From assembly GCF_026013415.1 (NCBI RefSeq), contig NZ_JAPDOK010000008.1, forward strand, positions 62,001-126,000: 64,000 bases of DNA, read 5' to 3'. The position numbers were made by a program, and so were the translations under genes. This DNA is from Sphingomonas caeni (GTDB lineage: Bacteria > Pseudomonadota > Alphaproteobacteria > Sphingomonadales > Sphingomonadaceae). The notes under the pieces are model-generated. The model did not search any database and was not told the origin of the DNA. It saw nothing but the letters and a program-made list of their open reading frames with translations. Position 1 is the first letter of the stretch; every line of letters starts with the position of its first letter. This document shows positions 39,693 through 48,028 of this stretch, piece by piece.

Positions 39693-42665
39693 ATGAAAAT
39701 GCCGAGCGACGTAGCGTCATCCCCCCGCGAAACCATGGCGCGGCTCCACCGCGCGAGCGAACCCGATGTTCTAAAGCCGCTGCTGGAGCGCGCGCGGCTA
39801 AGCCCCGAGTCGCGCGCGGGGGTGATGGGTCATGCGGCCGGGCTGCTCGCCGATCTGCGCGCGGCGCAGAACAAGGGGTGGGTGAACCGGTTCCTGCAGG
39901 AATATCGGCTCAATTCGTCCGAGGGCGTGGCGCTGCTTTCGCTGGCCGAGGCATTCCTGCGCGTGCCCGATCCCGAGACGGCGGACCTGCTGATCGCCGA
40001 CAAGATGGGCGATGCCGACTGGAAGAGCCATGCGGGCAAATCGAACTCGCTGCTGGTCAACTCGGCGACCTGGGGGCTTGTGCTGGGGCGCGCGGTGGTC
40101 GGCGGCGAGTCGGGCGGGACGCTGCGCCGGCTGATCGCGCGCGCGGGCGAGCCGTTTGTGCGCCAGGCCGTCGGCGCGGCGATGAAGATGATGGGCGAGG
40201 TCTTCGTGATGGGCCGCACCATCGACGAGGCCGCCAGGCGGATGAAGCGGCCCGAGCATGAGGGCTTCACCGCGAGCTTCGACATGCTGGGCGAGGCGGC
40301 GCGGACCAAGGCGGATGCCGAACGCTATTTCCAGGCCTATTTCGAAGCGATCAAGGCGGTCGGGCGCGATCCGAAGGCGGGCAATTCGATCTCGGTGAAG
40401 CTCTCCGCGCTGCATCCGCGCTATGAGGTGGGGCAATATCATCGCTGCGTGCCCGAGCTGACCGAGATGCTCGCGCAGCTCGCCAGCGAGGCGGCGCACC
40501 AGAATATCGCGCTGACCGTCGATGCCGAGGAGAGCGAGCGGCTCGAGATGAGCCTCGACATCATCGGCAATGTCGCGCGCGGGCCCGAGCTGAAGGGCTG
40601 GGACGGGTTTGGCATGGCGGTGCAGGGCTATGGCAAACGCTGCCGTGCGGTGATCGCCTGGGCCGATACGCTGGGGCGGCCGATGCATGTGCGGCTGGTG
40701 AAAGGCGCCTATTGGGACAGCGAGATCAAGCGCACCCAGGTCGAGGGGATGAGCGACTATCCGCTGTTCACCCGCAAGGCGGCGACCGATGTGTCCTACC
40801 TCGCCTGCGCGCGCGACATGCTCGAGGCGAAGAATATCGTGCCGGCGTTCGCGAGCCATAATGCGCTGACGGTGGCGACGATCCTGGAGTGGGCGGGCAA
40901 AGCCCGAGACTTCGAGTTCCAGCGGCTGCACGGGATGGGCGAGGGACTGTACGAGCGGCTGGTGCGCGAGGAGGGCTATCATTGCCGGATCTACGCGCCG
41001 GTGGGCGGGCATCGCGACCTGCTGGCCTATCTCGTGCGCAGGCTGCTGGAGAATGGGGCGAATTCCTCCTTCGTGCACCAGCTGGCCGATGAAGGGCTGA
41101 GCGAGGAGGAATTGCTCGCCGATCCGGTCGAGAAGATCGCGAGTGTCGGGGGCACGCGGCATCCGAGCATTCCGCTGCCGGTGGAGTTGTTCGGCGAGTG
41201 GCGGAATTCGGCGGGGATCGACCTGGCCGAGCGGAGTATCCTGGCCGAGACGGCGGCGGCGATCGCGGCGACCCCGGTGCGGAAGCAGGCGGCGTGGAAG
41301 GGCTCGGTGCGCGACGAGATCGGCCGGGCGCAGGCGGCGTTTCCCGACTGGGCGGGGCGCAGCATGGACGATCGCGCCGCGATCCTCGAACGGCTGGCGG
41401 ACCTGCTCCACGAGAACCGGATCGAGCTGATGGCGATCTGCGTCAAGGAGGCGTTCAAGACGCTCCCCGACGCGCTGGGCGAGGTGCGCGAGGCCGAGGA
41501 TTTCTGCCGCTACTATGCCGCGCGCGCGCGGAGCGACCTGGCGCCCTTGGTGCTGCCGGGGCCGACGGGCGAGCGCAACGAACTGCGGATGGAGGGGCGC
41601 GGGGTCTGGGCGACGATCGCGCCGTGGAACTTCCCGCTGGCGATTTTCCTCGGGCAGACAGCGGCGGCCTTGGTGACGGGGAACGCCGTCGTCGCCAAGC
41701 CGGCGCCGCAGACCCCGCTGATCGCGGCCGCGGCGGTGCGGCTGGCGCACGCGGCGGGGGTGCCCGAGGATGCGCTGATCCTGGTGCCGGGCGGGCCCGA
41801 GGTGGGCGCGGCGATCACCGCCGATCCGCGGATCGCGGGGGTGGCGTTCACCGGATCGACGCCGACCGCGAAGAAGATCGCACGGGCGTTGCTGGAGGGA
41901 GACGACCGGCCGATTGTGCCGCTGATCGCCGAGACGGGCGGGATCAACGCGATGATCGTCGATTCGACGGCGCTTCCCGAGCAGGTCGTGGCCGACGTGC
42001 TGACCTCGGCCTATCGCTCGGCGGGGCAGCGCTGCTCGGCGCTCAGGCTGCTGCTGTTGCAGGAGGATGTCGCCGACACCGTGATCGAGATGCTCAAGGG
42101 CGCGATGGAGCTGCTGGTGATCGGCGATCCCGGCGATCCCGCCACCGATGTCGGGCCGGTGATCGATGATGCCGCATACGACAAATTGATGGCGTATCGC
42201 GAGTCGGTGAAGGGGCGCTGGATCAAGACGCTGCCGGTGCCTAAAAAGGGCCGCTTCGTGCCGCCGACGCTGATCCGGCTCGACGATATGGACGATCTCA
42301 AGGCCGAATGGTTCGGACCGATCCTGCACGTCGCGACATGGGAGGCGGGCAAGCTGGCCGAGACGATCGCGCGGGTGAACGCCAAGGGCTTCGGGCTGAC
42401 CATGGGCCTGCACAGCCGCATCGCGCGATCGGGCGAGCTGATCGAGGCGAGCGCGCGGGTGGGCAATCTCTACATCAATCGTTCGATGATCGGCGCGGTG
42501 GTCGGCTCGCAGCCATTCGGGGGCGAGGGGCTATCGGGCACCGGGCCCAAGGCGGGCGGGCCGCACTATCTCCAGCGCTTCTGCGCCGAGCGGTCGGTGT
42601 CGGTGGATACGACCAGTGCCGGGGGAAATGCGACGTTGCTGAGCCTGGACGAGGGCGGGATTTAG
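39693..42665 (+). CDS. putA: bifunctional proline dehydrogenase / delta-1-pyrroline-5-carboxylate dehydrogenase
   Basis: 990 residues. It oxidises proline to glutamate in two steps. The FAD-dependent proline dehydrogenase barrel spans about 80-430 (SVKLSALHPRYE, DAEESERLEMSLDI, MHVRLVKGAYWDSEIK, GMGEGLYERLV); the aldehyde dehydrogenase domain spans about 520-970 with APWNFPLAIFLGQ, ETGGINAMIVDS and the cysteine in YRSAGQRCSALRL. The N-terminus lacks the ribbon-helix-helix DNA-binding domain of E. coli PutA, so it should not autoregulate by that route. Two ATGs (39693, 39699) are possible. Confidence 0.96.
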   Translation: MKMPSDVASSPRETMARLHRASEPDVLKPLLERARLSPESRAGVMGHAAGLLADLRAAQNKGWVNRFLQEYRLNSSEGVALLSLAEAFLRVPDPETADLLIADKMGDADWKSHAGKSNSLLVNSATWGLVLGRAVVGGESGGTLRRLIARAGEPFVRQAVGAAMKMMGEVFVMGRTIDEAARRMKRPEHEGFTASFDMLGEAARTKADAERYFQAYFEAIKAVGRDPKAGNSISVKLSALHPRYEVGQYHRCVPELTEMLAQLASEAAHQNIALTVDAEESERLEMSLDIIGNVARGPELKGWDGFGMAVQGYGKRCRAVIAWADTLGRPMHVRLVKGAYWDSEIKRTQVEGMSDYPLFTRKAATDVSYLACARDMLEAKNIVPAFASHNALTVATILEWAGKARDFEFQRLHGMGEGLYERLVREEGYHCRIYAPVGGHRDLLAYLVRRLLENGANSSFVHQLADEGLSEEELLADPVEKIASVGGTRHPSIPLPVELFGEWRNSAGIDLAERSILAETAAAIAATPVRKQAAWKGSVRDEIGRAQAAFPDWAGRSMDDRAAILERLADLLHENRIELMAICVKEAFKTLPDALGEVREAEDFCRYYAARARSDLAPLVLPGPTGERNELRMEGRGVWATIAPWNFPLAIFLGQTAAALVTGNAVVAKPAPQTPLIAAAAVRLAHAAGVPEDALILVPGGPEVGAAITADPRIAGVAFTGSTPTAKKIARALLEGDDRPIVPLIAETGGINAMIVDSTALPEQVVADVLTSAYRSAGQRCSALRLLLLQEDVADTVIEMLKGAMELLVIGDPGDPATDVGPVIDDAAYDKLMAYRESVKGRWIKTLPVPKKGRFVPPTLIRLDDMDDLKAEWFGPILHVATWEAGKLAETIARVNAKGFGLTMGLHSRIARSGELIEASARVGNLYINRSMIGAVVGSQPFGGEGLSGTGPKAGGPHYLQRFCAERSVSVDTTSAGGNATLLSLDEGGI

Positions 42666-42672
42666 CCTTTTT

Positions 42673-42755
42673 CGTCATCCCGGCGAAAGCCGGGACCCAG
42701 AGCCGCAAGCGATTCAGCTGAGTAACCCTGGGTCCCGGCTTTCGCCGGGATGACG
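42673..42755. repeat. intergenic inverted repeat (CGTCATCCCGGCGAAAGC family, long form)
   Basis: 83-bp palindrome between the convergent putA and TetR genes, with both half-units matching the consensus and TGACG at the right end. Its position between stops suits a bidirectional terminator. Confidence 0.88.
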
Positions 42756-42762
42756 GGTTTGT

Positions 42763-43377
42763 TCAGCTTGCCGGCCCCTCGCTCAGCGGCCTGCTCCCGC
42801 GCCGCTCCAGGTCCGCGAGCAGCGTCTCGATCGCCCAGCGGCAGGCCACGGTCATGCCCTCGGCCTCCATGTCCCATTGGTCGCGCATCTCGCGCCAGGC
42901 GAGGCCGGTGCCGATGAGCTGGATCACCGCGATCGCGCGGGTGCGGTCGGGTTCCCGGAGGGCCGCCACGCGTTCGTCGAACATCGCGCGCCATGCGGCG
43001 ACGCGTTCGGGCTTCATCACGTTGCGGATCGCGCGGCCCTCGGCGCTGGCCATGGCGACGGTCATGGTCGCGGCCTTGCGGTCGAAATTGGCGAAGCGCT
43101 CGGCCATGCCGCCGAGCAGGTCCTCGAGCGTGGCCGGGATGCCGCCCTCGGGGCCGAGCCGCGCCCAGACCGCGGCGCGCAGCGATGTCTGATCGGGAAA
43201 GTAGCGATAGATGGTGCGGCGTGAGATGTTCGCGCGCGCGGCGACCGCGTCGTGCGTCAGCCGCTCGCCCTCGGCCATCAGTTCGGTGAGCGCATCGACG
43301 ATCTTTTCGCGGGTGTGGGGATTGTCCGATCCTTCAGGCTTGGCGGGATCGGCGAGGAGGAATTTGCGGGCGGCCAT
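42763..43377 (-). CDS. TetR family transcriptional regulator
   Basis: 204 residues from ATG at 43377. A TetR-type helix-turn-helix lies near residues 45-65 (HDAVAARANISRRTIYRYFPDQTSLRAAV), followed by a helical ligand-binding domain. A further in-frame start at 43413 would lie inside the operator and was rejected. The minus-strand -35 TTGACA at 43413-43408 implies transcription starting almost at the ATG, so the message may be leaderless. It is divergent from a small gene and probably regulates it and itself through the 41-bp palindrome. Confidence 0.92.
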   Translation of the reverse strand: MAARKFLLADPAKPEGSDNPHTREKIVDALTELMAEGERLTHDAVAARANISRRTIYRYFPDQTSLRAAVWARLGPEGGIPATLEDLLGGMAERFANFDRKAATMTVAMASAEGRAIRNVMKPERVAAWRAMFDERVAALREPDRTRAIAVIQLIGTGLAWREMRDQWDMEAEGMTVACRWAIETLLADLERRGSRPLSEGPAS

Positions 43378-43396
43378 GAGGGCGTTGATGGACGAT

Positions 43397-43437
43397 GGCA
43401 CAAAAAGTGTCAAATCCTACTTGACACAATTTGTGCC
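43397..43437. promoter_or_regulatory. 41-bp TetR operator palindrome
   Basis: Two arms of 17 bp (GGCACAAAAAGTGTCAA and its complement TTGACACAATTTGTGCC) surround ATCCTAC; 15 of 17 positions pair. The inner 7 bp (GTGTCAA / TTGACAC) are perfect and contain a -35 element in each direction. It lies exactly between the divergent genes, as expected for a TetR autoregulatory site. Confidence 0.8.
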
Positions 43438-43448
43438 ATGCGTATTGG
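43421..43448 (+). promoter_or_regulatory. promoter of the gene divergent from tetR
   Basis: TTGACA (43421-43426), 16 bp, TATTGG (43443-43448). Transcription would start near 43455, which excludes the ATG at 43438 and supports GTG at 43480. The -35 lies inside the palindrome, so repressor binding would block it. Confidence 0.55.
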
Positions 43449-43479
43449 GGCGATAATACAGCATTCAAGGAGCCGACAC

Positions 43480-43944
43480 GTGATCTTCCATCTTTCGTTC
43501 GACGCCGAGGATCCGCGGCATGTGGCCGAGGTCATCGCCGAACTCTGGGGCGGCAAGGCGATCCCGTTTCCGCCGGTGATGGCGGGAAGCTGGGTCGCGA
43601 TGGCGTGTGACGATCGCAACACGACGGTGGAGATCTATCCGCGCGGCTGCGAGCTGGTCGTGGCCGAGGGCGATGCCGACAGCTATGGCGTGATCGGCGG
43701 CAACGGGCCGCGTTCCTCGACCCACTTCGCGATGGCGACCGGGATGAGCATCGCCGAGGTCGAGGCGATCGGCGCGCGCGAAGGCTGGCCGGTGAAGTAT
43801 CGCAAGCGCGGCGGGGTGTTCGGCGTGCTCGAATTCTGGGTCGAGGGCACGCGGCTGATCGAGGTGCTGACGCCCGAGATGCAGGCCGAGTATCTGTGGA
43901 TGAAGATGCAGGACGCGCTGGCGGGGCCGCCGGGAGTGGCGTGA
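43480..43944 (+). CDS. hypothetical protein, TetR-controlled
   Basis: 154 residues from GTG at 43480, which has AAGGAG 7 nt upstream and lies downstream of the predicted transcription start. It begins VIFHLSFDAEDPRHVAEVIAELWGG and includes NTTVEIYPRGCELVVAEGD and THFAMATGMSIAEVEAIG, a two-part alpha/beta pattern loosely like the vicinal-oxygen-chelate fold, but I cannot fix a family. No signal peptide. Its expression should follow the ligand of the divergent TetR regulator. Confidence 0.75.
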   Translation: MIFHLSFDAEDPRHVAEVIAELWGGKAIPFPPVMAGSWVAMACDDRNTTVEIYPRGCELVVAEGDADSYGVIGGNGPRSSTHFAMATGMSIAEVEAIGAREGWPVKYRKRGGVFGVLEFWVEGTRLIEVLTPEMQAEYLWMKMQDALAGPPGVA

Positions 43945-43952
43945 GCGGGAAA

Positions 43953-43980
43953 CGTCATCCCGGCGCAAGCCGGGATGACG
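43953..43980. repeat. short hairpin copy of the CGTCATCCCGGC repeat family
   Basis: CGTCATCCCGGC-GCAA-GCCGGGATGACG: a perfect 12-bp stem with a 4-nt loop, between two convergent genes (stops at 43944 and 43990). Confidence 0.8.
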
Positions 43981-43989
43981 GATTGCGGG

Positions 43990-44385
43990 TCACATATTGT
44001 TGAAATGGAGGATATTGCCGTCGGGGTCCTTGAACCAGACGGCCTTGAAGTCGCCCTGGCTATGGACGCCGCCGGCGATTTCCATTCCCATCTCGGGATA
44101 TTCCTCGAAGGTCACGCCGTTGGCGCGGAGCTGGTCCGCCAGCGCATCGAAGTCCGCGCCGGCATACCATACCACCGCGTTGGCCTTGTTGGTTCCCGCG
44201 AATTCGGATTTGTAGATCAGCAACTGGGTGTCGCCGGTCCGAAAGGCCACCACCTGCTCGTGATGGTCACCGGGCTCGAGTTCGAGCGTCTCGCCGTAGA
44301 AGCGCCGCGCACGATCGAGGTCGCGCACGGCAAGGATCGCGGACGCGGGCTTGTCGCCCAGCTTTGCCTTGTTCTTGAGCATCAT
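43990..44385 (-). CDS. VOC family (glyoxalase-like) protein
   Basis: 131 residues from ATG at 44385, which has GAGGAGA 7 nt upstream. The pattern ASAILAVRDLDRARRFYGETLELE, then VVWYAGADFDALADQLRANGVTFEE and KAVWFKDPDGNILHFNNM, is that of a glyoxalase/bleomycin-resistance domain pair. VOC proteins bind metals and act as isomerases, dioxygenases or drug binders; which one is not clear. No obvious partner is adjacent. Confidence 0.9.
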   Translation of the reverse strand: MMLKNKAKLGDKPASAILAVRDLDRARRFYGETLELEPGDHHEQVVAFRTGDTQLLIYKSEFAGTNKANAVVWYAGADFDALADQLRANGVTFEEYPEMGMEIAGGVHSQGDFKAVWFKDPDGNILHFNNM

Positions 44386-44492
44386 TTGCCGTCTCCTCTC
44401 ACGCGGCACCCAACGCACGACGCACCCCGAAGGCACCGCGCGGTGCGGCAGGCCGGGGCGCATTCGAGGCCTGGCCTGGCGAGCGGTTCAGC

Positions 44493-45596
44493 TCAGGGTG
44501 AGACGCTCGGCGGCGTCGCAGGTGCCTGGGTGGGGGCGAAGAAATTGATGCCCTCGTCGTCGAAGCGCTTGAGGATCGCCATCGCGACCTTGTGCTTCTT
44601 CTCATCGGCTTCGTCGGCGCTGGGGGAGGGGCTGTCGAACTCGATCTCGTAATCGATCGAGCTGACCGCGAAGTCCGACAGCCAGGCCTTGCCGAAGATG
44701 CATTTCTCGCCCTCCACGGCCTGGCGGACGAGCTCGGGGACCATCGCTGCCTTCTCGCCGGGCGTCGAGTAAGCGAGGCGGATGGTGAGGGTGATGCGGC
44801 GATATTCGCGGTTCGAATTGTTGAGCAGCTCGTAATCGAGCAGCTTCTTGTTGGCGACGATCCGCTCCTCGCCATTGGGGCCGCGCAGGCGGGTCGATTT
44901 GAGCCCGATCCGCTCGACCTTCCCCTTGCTCGTGCCGAAGGCGATATTGTCCCCGATCCGGAACGGCTTGTCGAAGATGATCGCGAGCGCGGCGAACAGG
45001 TCGGCGAAAATGCCCTGCGCCGCCAAGCCGATCGCGATGCCGCCGATGCCGAGGCCCGCGACGAGGCCGGTGACGTTGACCCCGAGGTTGCTGAGCACCA
45101 CGACCAGGGCGATCGCGAACACCAGGATGGTGACGAGCATCCGGATGATGCCGAGCGCGCTGGAAAGGGCGTAATTCTGGTTGCTCTCGTCGAGCGTGCG
45201 GTGCTCGACCACGCCGAAGATGAGTTCGCGGATCCACACCGCGCCCTGGAGCACCGTGGCGACGGTGGAGAGGACATGGATGACGTTTGCGATCGACGGG
45301 CTGGGGTTGGCGAGGCTGCTGACCAGCCAGATCGAGGTCATCACGATGAAGAAATTGTTGGTCTTGCCGAGCGCGCGGCCGAGGATCGAATACCAGGTCG
45401 CCGCGCCCTCGCCGCGCCTGCACAGGCGCAGGCCCCAGGCGCGGACGAGATGGATCGCGAAGAAGATTCCAACCGCGAGCGCGCCCGCCAGCAGGATATC
45501 GGCCCAGTGGACGCGCACCCAGTCGCTCGCCTCGGTCAGGAAGCTGCGCGCCTGAAGCTGGATATCGTCGCCCGAGGGCAGGATGGCATTGGTCAC
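44493..45596 (-). CDS. MscS family mechanosensitive ion channel
   Basis: 367 residues from GTG at 45596, with GAGGAA 6 nt upstream. Four hydrophobic helices precede the pore-lining segment (LGVNVTGLVAGLGIGGIAIGLAAQ, near residues 145-168), rich in glycine and alanine as in MscS TM3; FADLFAALAIIFDKPFRIGDNI and the beta-domain VERIGLKSTRLRGPNGE follow. It releases solutes on hypo-osmotic shock. It lies 11 bp after the topoisomerase IB gene on the same strand. Confidence 0.93.
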   Translation of the reverse strand: MTNAILPSGDDIQLQARSFLTEASDWVRVHWADILLAGALAVGIFFAIHLVRAWGLRLCRRGEGAATWYSILGRALGKTNNFFIVMTSIWLVSSLANPSPSIANVIHVLSTVATVLQGAVWIRELIFGVVEHRTLDESNQNYALSSALGIIRMLVTILVFAIALVVVLSNLGVNVTGLVAGLGIGGIAIGLAAQGIFADLFAALAIIFDKPFRIGDNIAFGTSKGKVERIGLKSTRLRGPNGEERIVANKKLLDYELLNNSNREYRRITLTIRLAYSTPGEKAAMVPELVRQAVEGEKCIFGKAWLSDFAVSSIDYEIEFDSPSPSADEADEKKHKVAMAILKRFDDEGINFFAPTQAPATPPSVSP

Positions 45597-45606
45597 TCGC
45601 GATTCC

Positions 45607-46623
45607 TCAGGCGGCCTTGGCGTGCGCCGGCGCGGCCCCATCGGCTTCGAGGAAGGCGATCAGGCCGCGTTCGGCGCGGCTGAGGTAGCGCGTCGCGCGC
45701 GGCAGGTGCAAATCCTCGCGGAACGCGGCTTGTGCGTCGCGGTCCTTGGCGAGCGCGACCAGCGCCGGGTGGACATAGGATTTGCGCGCGATGGCGGGGG
45801 TGTTGCCGAGGGCCTCGGTGACCGGCTCGAGCATCGCGTTGAGGCCGAGATGGTCGTCCGCGTTCGCGAGCGCTTCGAAGGCGAGGACGCTGGCGCCCCA
45901 GGTGCGGAAATGCTTGGCGGTGAAATCCTCGTCCACGCACAAGCGGATATAGGCGTTGACGTCAGTCGAAGTGACGGGGTGGCAGTCGCCGGCTTCGTCG
46001 CACCAGCGGAACAGATGTTGGCCGGGCAGGTCCTGGCATTTCTTGACGAAGCGGCTGAGCGAGCCGTCGGTGATCGTGAGCACACGCAGCTTGCCCGATT
46101 TGGCGCGGAACTGGAGGCGGAGGGTGTTGCCGCGGAGCCTGGCGTGGCGCTTGCGCAGCGTGGTGGCGCCGAAGCTCTTGTTGGTCGCGGCATATTCCTC
46201 ATTGCCGACGCGGATGCTGCCGAGATCGAGCAGGCGGACGACCGCAGCGACCGCCTTTTCCTTGCGGAGGCCGCGCAACTTGAGGTCGGCCTCGACCTTG
46301 GCGCGGAGCTTGGGGAGATGTTCGCCGAATGCGGCGCAGCGATCATACTTCGCCGCCTCCTGCGCCTCGCGGAAATCCTTGTGGTAGCGATACTGTTTGC
46401 GGCCCTTGTCGTCATAGCCGGTCGCCTGGATATGGCCGTTCGGATCGGGGCAGAACCAGACGTCGCGGTACGCCGGGGGCATGCCGATGGCGTTCAGCCG
46501 GTCGATCTCGTCGCGGTCGGCGATGCGCTTGCCGTGCGCGTCCCAATAGCCCCAGCCGTTGCGGACTTGTCTGCGGGTGATCCCGGGCTGCTGGTCGTCG
46601 ACATAGATGAGGGCGGCGGACAT
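45607..46623 (-). CDS. DNA topoisomerase IB
   Basis: 338 residues. Eukaryotic/poxvirus-like type IB topoisomerase, relaxing supercoils through a 3'-phosphotyrosine. Features: ITRRQVRNGWGYWDAHGKRI, IGMPPAYRDVWFCPDPNGHIQATGYDDKGRKQYRYHKDFRE at the N-terminus, VGNEEYAATNKSFGATTLRKRHA, KHFRTWGASVLAFEAL and the catalytic tyrosine in ARKSYVHPALVAL near residue 290. Sphingomonads and other soil bacteria carry this extra enzyme, often with stress genes. A near-consensus EcfG site lies just upstream. Confidence 0.95.
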   Translation of the reverse strand: MSAALIYVDDQQPGITRRQVRNGWGYWDAHGKRIADRDEIDRLNAIGMPPAYRDVWFCPDPNGHIQATGYDDKGRKQYRYHKDFREAQEAAKYDRCAAFGEHLPKLRAKVEADLKLRGLRKEKAVAAVVRLLDLGSIRVGNEEYAATNKSFGATTLRKRHARLRGNTLRLQFRAKSGKLRVLTITDGSLSRFVKKCQDLPGQHLFRWCDEAGDCHPVTSTDVNAYIRLCVDEDFTAKHFRTWGASVLAFEALANADDHLGLNAMLEPVTEALGNTPAIARKSYVHPALVALAKDRDAQAAFREDLHLPRATRYLSRAERGLIAFLEADGAAPAHAKAA

Positions 46624-46635
46624 GGGTCCGGCCTC

Positions 46636-46660
46636 AATGCGCTATCGGCGCCTTCGTTCC
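46636..46660 (-). promoter_or_regulatory. near-consensus EcfG-type promoter upstream of topoisomerase IB
   Basis: GGAAC, 16 bp, CATT on the minus strand; the last element differs by one base from CGTT. It lies 13 bp before the ATG, so the leader would be only a few nucleotides long. Weak support. Confidence 0.3.
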
Positions 46661-46663
46661 GGG

Positions 46664-47920
46664 TCAGGGGCGGAAGGGCGAGCCGAACTTCGGATCGGCG
46701 ATCAGGACAGTGTCGCTGAGGGTGAGCAGGAAGGCGACGAGCGCGGCGCGGTCCGCCGCCGAGAGGTTGAGCCGCATCGGCGCGCCGCCGGGGAGGCGCA
46801 GCCGGTTGTCGAGCGCGGGCCCGAGCTGGATGCCGGTGTCGTAGTGGATCACCACGTCGAGCAAGGTCGCGAAGCGGCCGTCATGCATATAGGGGCCGGT
46901 AAGGCCGATGCTCTTGAGCGAGGGCGATTTGAAGGCGATCGTCTCGCCCGCATCGAGGCCGTTGCCCTGCGAATTGGCGGCGAGCGCGAAGGTGGGCGGG
47001 ACATGGCACGCGGCACAGCCCGCGCCGCCGCCGGGGGCGTTTGGGGGCGACATGAAGAGCTGGCGCCCGCGATTTTCCTGCGCCGTGAAATTGGGGAAAT
47101 CGACGTTGAGGTTGCGGTTCGGCCCGGTGGGGCTGAACACCGCCGCATAGCCGGTATCCCATTTGCTCGAATAGGAGACCATCGCGCGTTCGAACTGGGC
47201 GAGCGCGAACTGGATGCGCGGCTCGGTGATCATCGGCGTGCCGAAGGCCCAGGTGAAGAGATCGGGATAGAAGCTGGTGGCGCCGAGCTTGACCGTCAGC
47301 GCGGAGATGCCGCCCGCGGCGGGGGTCCAGCCCATCTCGACCGCGTTCTGGATCGGCTGGCTCGCCTGCAGTTCGACCGAGGCGGCGCGCTTGTCCCAGA
47401 ACATCGAGCCGGGCCGGTAATAGCGGACATTGCCCAGCCGCATCGCATGAGCGTTGGTGAAGGTGCCGCCATTGATGCCGGCGCTGAAGCGCGCGCTGTC
47501 GGTGAAGCCGAGCGCCTGCTGGTGGCACGAGACGCAGGAGACGGTGTCGGTGGTGCTGAGGCGCTTGTCGTAGAAGAGGACGCGGCCGAGCGTGGCGATG
47601 CGGTTGTCGATCGCGTTGTTCGGCGGCGTGTTGTCGTCGCCGTTGACGGTGGCGTCGTAATAGGCGGGGAGCGCCGGGTTCGCGTAATCGGCGACTGCGG
47701 TGAAATCGAGCGTGGTGACGGCGCTGACGCCTGCAGGGGTGACCGGGGTGGGCGTCGGGGTCGGTGTCGGAACCGGGACGGGTGTGGGGGTCGGGGTGAC
47801 GATCACCGCGCCGCCACCGCCTGCGGTGCCGGCCGATCCGCCGCCCGAGCAGCCGGCGAGGGACATGCACGATGCGAGTAACAGGGCCCGCGCGGTCGCG
47901 GCGAAGCTGATCTGCGGCAT
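46664..47920 (-). CDS. di-heme cytochrome c peroxidase (MauG/CCP family) lipoprotein
   Basis: 418 residues from ATG at 47920. The signal LLLASCMSLAGC has a lipobox with C24; a glycine, valine and threonine-proline-rich linker (about 60 residues) follows. Two heme c motifs are present: CVSCHQQ and CAACHVP, with later MRLGNVRYYRP and YMHDGRFATLLDVVIHYDTG typical of the di-heme peroxidase superfamily. It probably acts at the outer membrane or in the periplasm, reducing peroxide or oxidising an unknown substrate. Confidence 0.93.
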   Translation of the reverse strand: MPQISFAATARALLLASCMSLAGCSGGGSAGTAGGGGAVIVTPTPTPVPVPTPTPTPTPVTPAGVSAVTTLDFTAVADYANPALPAYYDATVNGDDNTPPNNAIDNRIATLGRVLFYDKRLSTTDTVSCVSCHQQALGFTDSARFSAGINGGTFTNAHAMRLGNVRYYRPGSMFWDKRAASVELQASQPIQNAVEMGWTPAAGGISALTVKLGATSFYPDLFTWAFGTPMITEPRIQFALAQFERAMVSYSSKWDTGYAAVFSPTGPNRNLNVDFPNFTAQENRGRQLFMSPPNAPGGGAGCAACHVPPTFALAANSQGNGLDAGETIAFKSPSLKSIGLTGPYMHDGRFATLLDVVIHYDTGIQLGPALDNRLRLPGGAPMRLNLSAADRAALVAFLLTLSDTVLIADPKFGSPFRP

Positions 47921-48028
47921 TGACGTCCTCTCCCCGTCAACCTCGGTGGATCGTTTCTGTGCGGAAACAATATGGCGGAGGGTCAGCCGGGAATGCGGCG
48001 CGAAACCGGCGATTTGTAACAAGCTGTA

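Noticed and set aside
39798..42413. 871-codon open frame antisense to putA
   Set aside because: Shadow of putA; no recognisable domain, and putA is complete on the other strand.
43438..43944. ATG start at 43438 for the gene divergent from tetR
   Set aside because: It would lie between the -35 and -10 of the predicted promoter; GTG at 43480 has AAGGAG at the right distance.
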